Assembly (NCBI GenBank): GCA_020633625.1
Contig: JACKDJ010000010.1
Location: 1-64,000, forward strand
Length of the DNA: 64,000 nt
Direction: 5' to 3'
From: Myxococcales bacterium
Lineage (GTDB): Bacteria > Myxococcota_A > Bradymonadia > REDH01
In this document: piece by piece, positions 37,256-45,712 of the stretch
Layout: each line of letters starts with the position of its first letter
Numbering within the stretch: position 1 is the first letter of the stretch
Notes under the pieces: generated by a model
What the model saw: the letters and a program-made list of their open reading frames with translations, nothing else
Told to the model about the DNA's origin: nothing
The model's database searches: none
Program-made: the position numbers and the translations under genes

Positions 37256-38263
37256 CTACCGCCCTCCCAGCGGCTCCGTGTCGAGATCGAGCGGCGCGTC
37301 CTCTTCGCGGGGACGCCAGCCGAGCGGGGTCCCCGCGTCTAGCTGGGGCCAGGCGTCGAACCATGCCGCTAGCTGGGCGAATGGGATCGTCGCTACGCCG
37401 CCGAAACGGTCGTCGATGGCGTACGAGAGTAGGCCGACGACGGTGCCGTCGGCGCCCATGACAGGGTAGCCGTTGTGCTGCGTGACCATCGTGCGGAGGT
37501 AGAAGTCGTTGTGCCGAAGGTCGCGGCCGAACGTGGTCACGCTGAGCGGCGGGCCGACCGCGGTGGGGCCCACTGGACGGCGTGTTGCCTGTTCGCGGAG
37601 TCGCTCCGCCGAGGACAGGCTGCGCCAGTCCTCCGATGCGCGCGGTTCCGGCGAGCTCGCCGGCGAGTCCGGGGCGGCTCGGTCGAGCGCCGTCTCGGCG
37701 GGGACATACACGGAGCCGGCCGCTGGCCAGCGGGTCGCGAGCGTCAGCGGCGCCGCCGCAGGCTGGACGGCGGCGACCAGCTCCGCGAGGTCGAACATCG
37801 GCGTCGCGTGACGCACTTCTGCGACGTTCCATGCGCCGTCAATCCACACCGTGACCTCGACTGCGCCGGCCACCAGCGCGTTCGACGTCACGAGCGCGGG
37901 GGGGGCATCGCCGCGCACGAGCCAGGTCGCGACACCGTCGCCGGTGGCCGTCCGCGGGTGAAAGTCCTCTCCGAGATCGACGGTCACGCGCACAGGGAAC
38001 ACTGCCGCGCACGCCGCCTCGCCGATGGACTCGAGCGCCGAGCTGCTAACGGGCCTCGGGATCGCCAGCTCGCCGGAGAGCGACTCCGGTGTCCTGGAGA
38101 GCGGGTCCTCCGTCGCCGTCGTCACCGGCTGGGCCTGTGCGCGCTGCGCGAGCACAGCCGTCGTGGCGGCGGCGCCGAGGAACGCAGTCAAGACGACGCC
38201 CCCCACACCCAGGGCCGGCACGTGCCGGCGCAGCGCTAGGCGCCGGCTTGGCGGGCGAGCCAT
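37256..38263 (-). CDS. HtrA/trypsin-like secreted protein lacking catalytic His and Ser
   Basis: 335 residues from the ATG at 38263, which opens a signal or anchor helix (about 14-38, ending AQAQ). The frame extends upstream, but that part overlaps the next gene. The mature part follows the HtrA pattern: LVTSNALVAGAVEVTVWIDG stands where the family has VTNxHVVxxA, so the catalytic His is Ala; FDLAEL keeps the Asp region; and HNGYPVMGADGTVVGLLSY replaces GNSGGPL, so the Ser is lost. It is therefore probably a pseudoprotease with a binding or scaffolding role in the envelope. It overlaps the small membrane protein gene by 28 bp and is followed by the 20-bp array. Confidence 0.65.
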   Translation of the reverse strand: MARPPSRRLALRRHVPALGVGGVVLTAFLGAAATTAVLAQRAQAQPVTTATEDPLSRTPESLSGELAIPRPVSSSALESIGEAACAAVFPVRVTVDLGEDFHPRTATGDGVATWLVRGDAPPALVTSNALVAGAVEVTVWIDGAWNVAEVRHATPMFDLAELVAAVQPAAAPLTLATRWPAAGSVYVPAETALDRAAPDSPASSPEPRASEDWRSLSSAERLREQATRRPVGPTAVGPPLSVTTFGRDLRHNDFYLRTMVTQHNGYPVMGADGTVVGLLSYAIDDRFGGVATIPFAQLAAWFDAWPQLDAGTPLGWRPREEDAPLDLDTEPLGGR

Positions 38264-38598
38264 CGAAAGCCGCTCGGGAGCGCCTCGATCAGGGCGTTGC
38301 GCCACGGTGCGCGATCGACCCTCGCGCGAAGCGTGGGCGAGATACGGACTCGTCGCGGCGGCGCGAGCGGAACCCCCCACAGGGTGTAGCGCGCCCGCAT
38401 CTGCGGTTCGGTGGGCGTGACCACCCGAAGCAGCGGCAGCTGAGCGTCTCGGTCGAGGAGGCTACGGTGGTAGCCCACGATCAGCAGCCACAGCGCCGTC
38501 AGCGGGCCCTCCAACGCACCCAACTCCAGATCGACGGCGTCGAGCAGGAGGGGGAGGGCCAGGCACGCTGAGATGATCAGTCGCCACAACATCGTCAC
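38236..38598 (-). CDS. Small membrane protein, unknown
   Basis: 120 residues from GTG at 38598 (ATG at 38592 also in frame). Two hydrophobic helices near residues 4-20 and 32-46, then a basic, Pro/Arg-rich tail that would be cytoplasmic. It overlaps the downstream pseudoprotease gene by 28 bp, which suggests a two-gene unit. I do not recognise a family. The coding call rests on length, the hydrophobic N-terminus and the operon-like overlap, and could be wrong. Confidence 0.45.
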   Translation of the reverse strand: MTMLWRLIISACLALPLLLDAVDLELGALEGPLTALWLLIVGYHRSLLDRDAQLPLLRVVTPTEPQMRARYTLWGVPLAPPRRVRISPTLRARVDRAPWRNALIEALPSGFRWLARQAGA

Positions 38599-38916
38599 AG
38601 ACGATAGCGATCAAACTGTCCGACTGGAAGTGCGACCGCACACATGCCCTCACACGGCTGCCGGCGACCCTGCCGGGTAGGCCCGCCGCCTCGCGATCCG
38701 ACGTCGCCGGGCTCGAAGCGCCGCGCGGCACGCCGCGGTGGACCCGCAAAGACGCAGGTCGCCGCCGCCTCCGCGAGTCGCGTCCGTTACGAACGCTCCC
38801 GTCGCGGCGGGGCCCTCGGACCACCGGGGTCGCGCGCATCGCTCGCTCCGCGGCACGCCTCTGGCGCCCGCGCGGCGGTGGGGCTACCGTCGCAGCCCGC
38901 CACCGCCCTCCTGGAC
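38599..38916. other. Upstream region of the HExxH protein gene, no feature recognised
   Basis: 318 bp between divergent genes. The plus-strand frame of the next gene is open back to 38644, so its N-terminus could be longer, but the extension is Arg/Pro-rich and unlike a protein domain. I see no hairpin, repeat or convincing promoter here. Confidence 0.4.
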
Positions 38917-39549
38917 ATGCTCAGAGGCAACCCACACGCCACAGCGACGGCGCGGTCGCTCGACGACGACTGGATCGCCCTGGCGGAGTCGCTGGGGTTC
39001 GTCGTCGTGCGCGAGGGGGGGGCGTATGTGACGTACGACGGGGCGGGTACGATTGGGGTCGCGCCGTACGATGACCTCGACCCCGACGATTGCCTCGCCC
39101 AGATTGTATTGCACGAGCTCTGTCACTTCGCTGTCGAGGGCGTCTCGTCGCGCTCGTCGCCGGACTGGGGGCTCGACAACACGACGGAGCGCGATGTTCC
39201 GCAGGAGCACGCCGCGCTCGTTGCCCAGCTTTTGGTGCTCGCACCACACCACCTCGAGGGCACGCTCGCGCCGACGACCGACTTTCGTGCGTGGTACGAC
39301 GAGGTCCTGGCTCCGCTCGGACCGGCGCTCCGCGCGTCGCTGCACGACGGAGTGGCGATGAACGCGGCCGTGGCGGACGCAGTCGCGGCAGGCGGAGCGT
39401 CTCTTACCGGTGCTGCGAGCGCAGAACCCGGCACCGCCGCCCGAGTCGCCTCACAAGGCGCGCGCGCGGCGCTCGCGCTGCGAGGGTTTGGTGGCGACGG
39501 CCGAGTCGACCGTGCGCTGCGCGGGATGGCCAACGCGTTGCGCGACTAG
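38917..39549 (+). CDS. HExxH-containing protein, possible zinc metallopeptidase-like
   Basis: 210 residues from the ATG at 38917; GTG at 38878 is a possible earlier start. The recognisable motif is LHELCHFAVEG (about residues 67-77), an HExxH helix, in a short protein with WGLDN and a long helical, Ala-rich C-terminus. A third zinc ligand is not obvious; ERDVPQEHAAL about 25 residues downstream is a candidate. No signal peptide, so cytoplasmic. It may be one of the small SprT- or ImmA-like metallopeptidases, but I cannot place it in a family. It ends in a convergent gap with a GC-rich hairpin. Confidence 0.55.
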   Translation: MLRGNPHATATARSLDDDWIALAESLGFVVVREGGAYVTYDGAGTIGVAPYDDLDPDDCLAQIVLHELCHFAVEGVSSRSSPDWGLDNTTERDVPQEHAALVAQLLVLAPHHLEGTLAPTTDFRAWYDEVLAPLGPALRASLHDGVAMNAAVADAVAAGGASLTGAASAEPGTAARVASQGARAALALRGFGGDGRVDRALRGMANALRD

Positions 39550-39550
39550 C

Positions 39551-39585
39551 GCGCCGCGCCCCGCTCCGCTGACACGCCGCGGCGC
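39551..39585. terminator. GC-rich hairpin between convergent genes
   Basis: GCGCCGCG (39551-39558) pairs with CGCGGCGC (39578-39585) across a 19-base loop, directly between two stop codons. There is no T-tract on either side, so intrinsic termination is uncertain. Confidence 0.4.
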
Positions 39586-39604
39586 GGAGAGCGCGCTACG
39601 TCGA

Positions 39605-42595
39605 TCAGGGCTCCGCGCGCTCGCGGCAGCTCCCGAGCTCGCACTCGAGCCCTCCGCCACAGTCGTCGTCGCGCTCACACTCGACGGGCGGCAGGAAGAA
39701 GCACGCGCCGTACACGCAGTCCTGGCCCGCGGGGCAGCCCTCGGATGACGTGCACCCGCCCTGGTTCCAACAGACGTGGTTCACGCAGCCGAGCCCGAAG
39801 GGGCAGTCGCTGCGGTCCTGGCACCACGCGATCGGGACGCAGCGCGAGCCCGTGCAGAGGAAGTCGTTGGTGCAATCTGCCGACGTCTCGCAGCCGAACG
39901 GCACGCACGCGCCGCCATCGCATCGCTGATCGTCGGGACACTCCTCGTCGATGACGCAGTCCGGCGTGTGGACGCAGACGCTCGCGTCGGCGCACAGCGT
40001 TCCTCCAGGGCATTCGTAGTCCCCGATGCACTCGAGGACCTCGACGCACCAGTCGAGCACGCACGCCTGATCGTCGGCGCACTCGTCGTCAGACGTGCAC
40101 CGCACCTGGTCCACGCAGCGCGCTGTCAGGGGGCTGCACCGCTGCCCAAACGGACAGTCGATCGTGTCGTCGCACTCGCCGGCGTCGACGCACCGGAAGG
40201 CGACGCACTGTTCGCCGGCCGTGCAGTCTTCGTCTTCGATGCAGGTGCCCGTTCGCGCGCACTCCCCGGGTGCCTCGCAGACGTACGCGAGCGGGCAGTC
40301 GCCGATATGCGCGCAGTCGACCTCGAGCGCGCACGCGCCGTCGACGCACGCCGCGGGAGCCGCGCCGCAGTCGGAGTCTCGTCCGCACGCAGCCGCGTAG
40401 ACGCACCGCCCTTCGTCGTCGCAGAAGTGGTCGTCGCCGCAGTCCGCGTCGCCGCGACACCCGGTCGAGACGCAGAAGCCCGAGCGGCACGTGTCTCCGC
40501 TCGGACAGTCGAAGCTCGAGTAGCAGACGCCCGACCACTGGCACGTCGCGTCGTCGGCGCACGTGTAGCCCGGGGCGCAGTCGAGGACGTTGCGGCACTC
40601 CACCTCGTCAATCGGGAAGCAGCGGCCAAAGTTGCACTCCTGGCCGCGCCCGCAGTCGACGTCGCGGGCGCACACGGTCGCGGGCAGCGGCACACACGCG
40701 CCTCGGACGCACGTCAGCCGTCCCGGGCACTCCGAGCTCGACGAGCAGCCATCCGGCACCTGACACGCGCCCGCGACGCACTCGGCGCCGGGGGTCTCGC
40801 AGTCCGCGCTCGTGTCGCAGCCAGTCGGCGGAGCACAGAGCCCGTCGTAGCAGTCCCAGAGCCTCGGGCACGGCGCCGCGTCGCCGCAGACGGAGGGGAC
40901 GCAGAAGCCAAAGTCGCACCGCTCCGACGCCCCGCACTCCGCGTCCGTCGCGCAGTCCGGCGCCGGGAGGCAGTAGCTGCTCGTGCAGATCGACCCGCCG
41001 TCGCAGTCTGCGTCCGACGCACATGGCGTCCACGAGATACAAGCTCCGTCGAAGCAGGTCGCGAATCTCCCGCAGTCGTCCGCAGCTTCGCACGCCTCGG
41101 GGACGCCACAGGTGCCGGTCGTGAACCCACACGTCTCGCCCGCGCCGCAGTCTGCGTCGCTCACACACTCGGGGCGGTCGAAGCAGCGCCCGGAGGCGCA
41201 CTGCCGTCCAGCGCCGCAGTCGGCATCGCTGCCGCAGCCAGGCGGAGTGCACGCCCCGCCGATGCAGAGCCACGTGCCGGGGCAGTCCGACGTGACGCGG
41301 CACTCGCTACCACCGTCCACGCACACTCCGCGCTCGCACGCGCGCCCTGCGTCGCAGTCCCGGTCGCTTGCGCACTCCGCCGCGAAGACGCAGACGCCGT
41401 CTGCACAGGTCTCGGCGGCACCGCAGCCCGACGCGTCGCTGCACTCGCCCACCGTGTGGCACTCTCCGTCGACGCACGCCTCGAGCGCCGCGCAGTGGAG
41501 GTCCGAGGTGCACGTCCCTACCGAGACGCAGACGCCATCGGCGCACGCCTCGAGGGGGCCGCACTCGAGGCTGCTGCGGCACTCGGCGGCCGGGTTGCAG
41601 AAGCCAACCTCGCAGGCCTCGCCAGCGCCGCAGTCGGTGTCGACCTCGCACACGGGCGGTGGGAGCGGAATGCATGCGCCCGCCAAGCAGGTACGTCCCC
41701 GCGTACAGTCCGCGTCGCCGGTGCACCCGTCCGGAATCTGACAGACGCGCGTCACGCACTCGAGCCCGAACGGGCAGGTCTCCGAGGTCTCGCAGCCGAT
41801 CGGCGGCCAGCACCGGTTCGAGACGCACGACCAGTCCGCGGCACAGTCGCTGGTCGCCTCGCAGGTGCGCGGTTGGCACGTCGAGTAGTCGCACTGCTCG
41901 TCGGGGCCGCAGTCCGCGTCGTCGGCGCAGTCGGGGATAGCGCGACAGACGCTGCCGAAGTCGCAGAAGGCGCCCGCCTCGCAGTCGTCGTCCGACGAGC
42001 AGCCCGAGAACACGCGGCAGACGCCGCCGAAGCAGACGCCGCCCGGACAGTCGGCGTCTGCGCCGCACGCGACGTCGACCTCGCACGCGCCGGTGAACGT
42101 GTTGCAGCTCGATCCCTCGGGGCAGTCACTCGACTCGCCGCACTCGGCTACTGCGACGCAGCGGTCCGCCACACACTGCAGCCCCGATGGGCACTCTGCG
42201 TCCGTCGCGCACCCCGGGACTACGCAGGCGCCACCGACGCAGCGCGTGCCTGCGGCGCAGTCAGCGTCGCCGCCGCACTCCGCCAGCGCAACGCAGACGC
42301 CCTCGACACAAGCCGAGAGGGCAGGGCAGTCCGAGCCAGCCAGGCACTCCGGGTCGACGACGTCGGTGCCGGAGTCGGTCGGGTCAACGACGTCGACCTG
42401 GCCGAGCTCGTCGCCGCCCACGTCCGTGTCGGCGACCGAGATGCAGCTCCCGTCGACGCAGGCGGCGCCACTGCTGCAGTCCGACGAAGTGCTGCACGAG
42501 CGATCGTCGACGGGCTGGTTGCACCCGGCGATGGCCGCCAGCAGTGTCACGCCGACCGCGGCGGCGAGGGGGTGGCGGGCGAGTCGTGTGTTCAT
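39605..42595 (-). CDS. 996-residue Cys-rich repeat lipoprotein
   Basis: The ATG at 42595 opens a signal peptide ending IAGC (lipidated Cys25); the upstream frame is non-specific. After a short Asp/Val linker (about 57-85) the whole protein is a chain of about forty short units of the form CxxDxDCxxGxxCxxGxC, with periodic variants that start CxPP or end CVPLP. The spacing suggests a higher-order period of about nine to ten units, marked by CxPLPxxxCxxDxDCGxGxEC. Such Dickkopf-like disulfide units are common in myxobacterial lipoproteins. It is probably an extended, disulfide-stapled surface rod; no catalytic domain is visible. No partner gene is evident next to it. Confidence 0.8.
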   Translation of the reverse strand: MNTRLARHPLAAAVGVTLLAAIAGCNQPVDDRSCSTSSDCSSGAACVDGSCISVADTDVGGDELGQVDVVDPTDSGTDVVDPECLAGSDCPALSACVEGVCVALAECGGDADCAAGTRCVGGACVVPGCATDAECPSGLQCVADRCVAVAECGESSDCPEGSSCNTFTGACEVDVACGADADCPGGVCFGGVCRVFSGCSSDDDCEAGAFCDFGSVCRAIPDCADDADCGPDEQCDYSTCQPRTCEATSDCAADWSCVSNRCWPPIGCETSETCPFGLECVTRVCQIPDGCTGDADCTRGRTCLAGACIPLPPPVCEVDTDCGAGEACEVGFCNPAAECRSSLECGPLEACADGVCVSVGTCTSDLHCAALEACVDGECHTVGECSDASGCGAAETCADGVCVFAAECASDRDCDAGRACERGVCVDGGSECRVTSDCPGTWLCIGGACTPPGCGSDADCGAGRQCASGRCFDRPECVSDADCGAGETCGFTTGTCGVPEACEAADDCGRFATCFDGACISWTPCASDADCDGGSICTSSYCLPAPDCATDAECGASERCDFGFCVPSVCGDAAPCPRLWDCYDGLCAPPTGCDTSADCETPGAECVAGACQVPDGCSSSSECPGRLTCVRGACVPLPATVCARDVDCGRGQECNFGRCFPIDEVECRNVLDCAPGYTCADDATCQWSGVCYSSFDCPSGDTCRSGFCVSTGCRGDADCGDDHFCDDEGRCVYAAACGRDSDCGAAPAACVDGACALEVDCAHIGDCPLAYVCEAPGECARTGTCIEDEDCTAGEQCVAFRCVDAGECDDTIDCPFGQRCSPLTARCVDQVRCTSDDECADDQACVLDWCVEVLECIGDYECPGGTLCADASVCVHTPDCVIDEECPDDQRCDGGACVPFGCETSADCTNDFLCTGSRCVPIAWCQDRSDCPFGLGCVNHVCWNQGGCTSSEGCPAGQDCVYGACFFLPPVECERDDDCGGGLECELGSCRERAEP

Positions 42596-42739
42596 CGTCG
42601 GACCGGTGAGGGGATATCCTACAATACCGACGTCACCTCGGATGCGCCACGCCCTCCGGGCTTGGTGACCGGGTCGACGCCGCATCGGCGTGTGTGGGTC
42701 CGGAGGCGGTGGAGTTCGGCGCGGGGCGAGTGTCCGGCG

Positions 42740-43723
42740 CTACCGGTGCAGCTCAGTCGGCGGCGGCTCGCACACCCAGCGTCGGAACTCCCGGTCGAAC
42801 GACAGCTCGGCGGCGTCGACGTCTTCGAGCGCCGGCACGCCGGCCAGGTAGCGAAGGCCGAGCTCGCCGTACCCCGTCGCGACCCAGCGTTCGAAGTGTG
42901 CCCGCGCGGCAGCGGTGAGCCCTCGTGGCGCGATGGACGTACGAGACCGCGCGATGTCTTCGACGAGCGCGTCGACTCCGAGCCCGGTCGCCGCGCTCGT
43001 CGAGAAGATGGGCAGGCGGTCATCGTCGCCGGGGCGTGCGAACGAGAGGCTCGCGCGGAGGGCGTGCAGGCTCCGCCGCGCCGCGCGCTCCTCGTCGCAC
43101 TTGTTCACGACGAACGCGTCGGGGATCTCCATGATGCCGGCCTTCATGAACTGCACCTGGTCGCCGGCGAGCGGCTGCAGGACCAGGTAGACGCGGTCGG
43201 CGAACTCTCGCACCTCGATCTCGCTCTGTCCGATGCCGACGGTCTCGACGAACAGGACATCGAACAAGCGCTCGAGCACGCGGCACACATGGAACGTCGT
43301 CCGACCGAGACCGCCGAGGGCACGCTCGGAGGACTGCGAGCGGAAGTAGAGCCGGCGCTCGCCGGCTGGGAAGGTCACGCGCGTTCGGTCGCCGAGCAGC
43401 GCGCCCCCGGAGAGGACGCTCGCCGGGTCGACTGCGACGACGGCCACGGAGAGCGTGGGGTCGCGCTCGACGAGGGCCTTCGCGACGACACCAAGGAGCG
43501 ACGACTTTCCGGCGCCCGGGGTGCCGGTGAAGCCGACACAGAGCGCCCGTGGCGCCGCGCCGCGCTCGTCTAGCGCAGCGAGCGCTTCGCGGCGCCGCGC
43601 GGCGGCGTCGGTGCGGGAGTCCTCGAAGACAGAGACGAGCCTTGCGAGCGCGCGTCGCTCACCGCGTGCGGCCGCCGCGACGAGCAGCCGCGGGTCGGAG
43701 CTCGCGGCGTCGGGCGCGCTCAC
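42740..43723 (-). CDS. meaB: MeaB/ArgK-type GTPase, chaperone of B12-dependent acyl-CoA mutase
   Basis: 327 residues. Protects and reactivates adenosylcobalamin-dependent mutases by gating cofactor loading. G1 motif GTPGAGKSS at 67-75, the VAVDPAS region, G3-like ETVGIGQSE, and NKCDEE as the guanine-specificity motif; the C-terminal helical dimerisation arm is present. It overlaps the mutase gene by 4 bp, the normal operon partner. The old ArgK name (arginine transport) does not apply. Confidence 0.95.
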   Translation of the reverse strand: MSAPDAASSDPRLLVAAAARGERRALARLVSVFEDSRTDAAARRREALAALDERGAAPRALCVGFTGTPGAGKSSLLGVVAKALVERDPTLSVAVVAVDPASVLSGGALLGDRTRVTFPAGERRLYFRSQSSERALGGLGRTTFHVCRVLERLFDVLFVETVGIGQSEIEVREFADRVYLVLQPLAGDQVQFMKAGIMEIPDAFVVNKCDEERAARRSLHALRASLSFARPGDDDRLPIFSTSAATGLGVDALVEDIARSRTSIAPRGLTAAARAHFERWVATGYGELGLRYLAGVPALEDVDAAELSFDREFRRWVCEPPPTELHR

Positions 43724-45696
43724 GCGCCGACGATGTCCAGGACTCGCGCGACGATCTCCGTCAGGGAGAAGTCGGCGGGCGTGAAGACCGCGCGCACGCC
43801 GCGAGCTTCGAGCGCGCCGACGTCTTCGCGCGGGATGATCCCGCCGACGACGACCGGGATGTCGGACGCACCCTCGGCGGCGAGGGCGTCGGCGAGCTGG
43901 CCGATGAGCTCGACGTGCGAGCCGCTGAGGATCGAGACCCCGATGATGTCGGCGTCTTCTTCGACGGCGCTGTGGGCGATCGCCTCGCAGGTGAGGCGGA
44001 TCCCGGAGTAGACGACGTCCATGCCGCAGTGCCGGGCGGCCACGGCGATGACCTCGGCGCCGTTCGAGTGTCCGTCGAGCCCGGGCTTTCCGACGACGAT
44101 TCGCGGCCGACGTCCCCGCGCCGCAGCGAACGCGTCGCAGCGCTGCCGCAGGGCGCGTGTGTGCTCGTCATCCAACGTCAACCGCTGTCCGTCGACGCCG
44201 GTCACCGGGCGGTACTCGCCGAAGACGCGGCGCAGGGTGTCGGCCCACTCCCCTGTCGTCACCCGTGCCAGCGCACAGGCGATCGATGGCTCCATCATCG
44301 ACTCGCCCGAGCGCGCGGCCGCTTCGAGGTTCGCGAGCGAGGCCGCGACGCGGGACGGATCGCGACGCGCGCGGGTCGCCTCGAGCGACCGGAGGGTCTC
44401 TTCGGCTTCGGCCGGGTCCACGCGGAACACGCCGCCGTCGGAGCCGCCGACGAGCGGCGAGGGCAGCGCCTCGGTCCAGCGGTTGACGCCGACGACGACG
44501 AGATCGCCACGGTTGATCGCGCTGACCCGGTCAGACATCGACCGGACGAGCGCGCTCTTCAGGTAGCCGCTCTCGACGGCGGCGCGGACGCCGCCGAGCC
44601 CGACGATGCGGTCGAGCTCCTCGCGGGCGCCGGCGCAGAGCTCCTCGACCTTCGACTCGACGACCACGCTGCCTTCGAACAGGTCGGGGTACTCGAGCAG
44701 GTCGGTCTCGTAGGCCAGGATCTGCTGCAGGCGCAGCGACCACTGCTGGTCCCAGGGCCGCGGCAGCGAGAGCGCCTCGTTCCAGGCCGGGAGCTGCAGG
44801 GCGCGGCATCGTGCGTCGCGGCTGAGTGTGACGCCCAGCGCCTCGATCAGGATGCGCCACGCGTTGTTCTCGGGCTGGGCCTCGGTCAGCCCGAGCGAGT
44901 TGACCTGCACACCATACCGAAAGCGGCGCTGCTTCGCGTCGTCGACGCCATAGCGCTCGGCGGTCAGCTCGTCCCACAAGCGCGTGAACGCCCGCATCTT
45001 GCACATCTCTTCGACGAACCGGATACCCGCGTTCACGAAGAAGCTGATGCGGCCGACCAGGCGGCCGAACGCTGCCACGGGGATGTTGCCGCGCTCGCGC
45101 AGCAGGTCGAGCAGTCCGAGCGCGTTTGCGAGCGCGAACGCGATCTCCTGCACCGGCGTCGCCCCGGCCTCCTGCAGGTGGTACGAGCAGATGTTCGACG
45201 GGTTCCACCGGGGAACCGCGTCGAGGCAGTACTCGTACATCTCGGCGATCATCCGGAGGCTGGCCTCGGGCGGGAAGATGAACGTCCCGCGGGCGAGGTA
45301 CTCCTTGATGATGTCATTCTGGGTCGTGCCGGTCAGCGCGCTCTCGTCGTCGCCCCGCTCTCGCGCTAGCGCGATGACGAGCGCGAGGAGCCACATCGAC
45401 GTCGCGTTGATCGTCAGCGACGTGTTCATCTCCGTCAGCGGGATCTCGTCGAACAGGACGTGCAGATCGTCGAGGCTGTTGATCGGGACGCCGACCTTCC
45501 CAATCTCCGGAAGCGCGAGCGGGTGGTCCGACGAGTAGCCGCACTGCGTCGGCAGGTCGAAGGCGATGGAGAGGCCGCGCTGACCCAGGGCGAGATTGTC
45601 GCGATAGAGGCGGTTCGACGCCGCCGCGGACGTGTGACCCGCGTAGGTGCGGATGATCCAGGGCTCGTCGCGCTTGGGCAGTGTGTGTGCAGCCAT
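43720..45696 (-). CDS. meaA: Adenosylcobalamin-dependent acyl-CoA mutase, MeaA/ethylmalonyl-CoA mutase type
   Basis: 658 residues from the ATG at 45696, behind AGAGGG; a TTG 30 bp further up is less likely. The N-terminal barrel begins WIIRTYAGHTSAAASN, followed by GLSIAFDLPTQCGY: TYAGHT plus PTQ is the signature of ethylmalonyl-CoA mutase rather than methylmalonyl-CoA mutase. The C-terminal cobalamin domain carries DGHSNG (about 541-546), the DxHxxG lower-ligand motif, then SGSH and GGII. The enzyme rearranges ethylmalonyl-CoA to methylsuccinyl-CoA in the ethylmalonyl-CoA pathway, though a related branched acyl-CoA is possible. It lies 16 bp behind gltD and is coupled to meaB. Confidence 0.9.
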   Translation of the reverse strand: MAAHTLPKRDEPWIIRTYAGHTSAAASNRLYRDNLALGQRGLSIAFDLPTQCGYSSDHPLALPEIGKVGVPINSLDDLHVLFDEIPLTEMNTSLTINATSMWLLALVIALARERGDDESALTGTTQNDIIKEYLARGTFIFPPEASLRMIAEMYEYCLDAVPRWNPSNICSYHLQEAGATPVQEIAFALANALGLLDLLRERGNIPVAAFGRLVGRISFFVNAGIRFVEEMCKMRAFTRLWDELTAERYGVDDAKQRRFRYGVQVNSLGLTEAQPENNAWRILIEALGVTLSRDARCRALQLPAWNEALSLPRPWDQQWSLRLQQILAYETDLLEYPDLFEGSVVVESKVEELCAGAREELDRIVGLGGVRAAVESGYLKSALVRSMSDRVSAINRGDLVVVGVNRWTEALPSPLVGGSDGGVFRVDPAEAEETLRSLEATRARRDPSRVAASLANLEAAARSGESMMEPSIACALARVTTGEWADTLRRVFGEYRPVTGVDGQRLTLDDEHTRALRQRCDAFAAARGRRPRIVVGKPGLDGHSNGAEVIAVAARHCGMDVVYSGIRLTCEAIAHSAVEEDADIIGVSILSGSHVELIGQLADALAAEGASDIPVVVGGIIPREDVGALEARGVRAVFTPADFSLTEIVARVLDIVGA

Positions 45697-45712
45697 TCGG
45701 CCCTCTGTGTGG

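Noticed and set aside
39776..43573. 1265-residue plus-strand frame
   Set aside because: It spans two real minus-strand genes (Cys-rich lipoprotein and meaB) and their gap, so it cannot be a separate gene.
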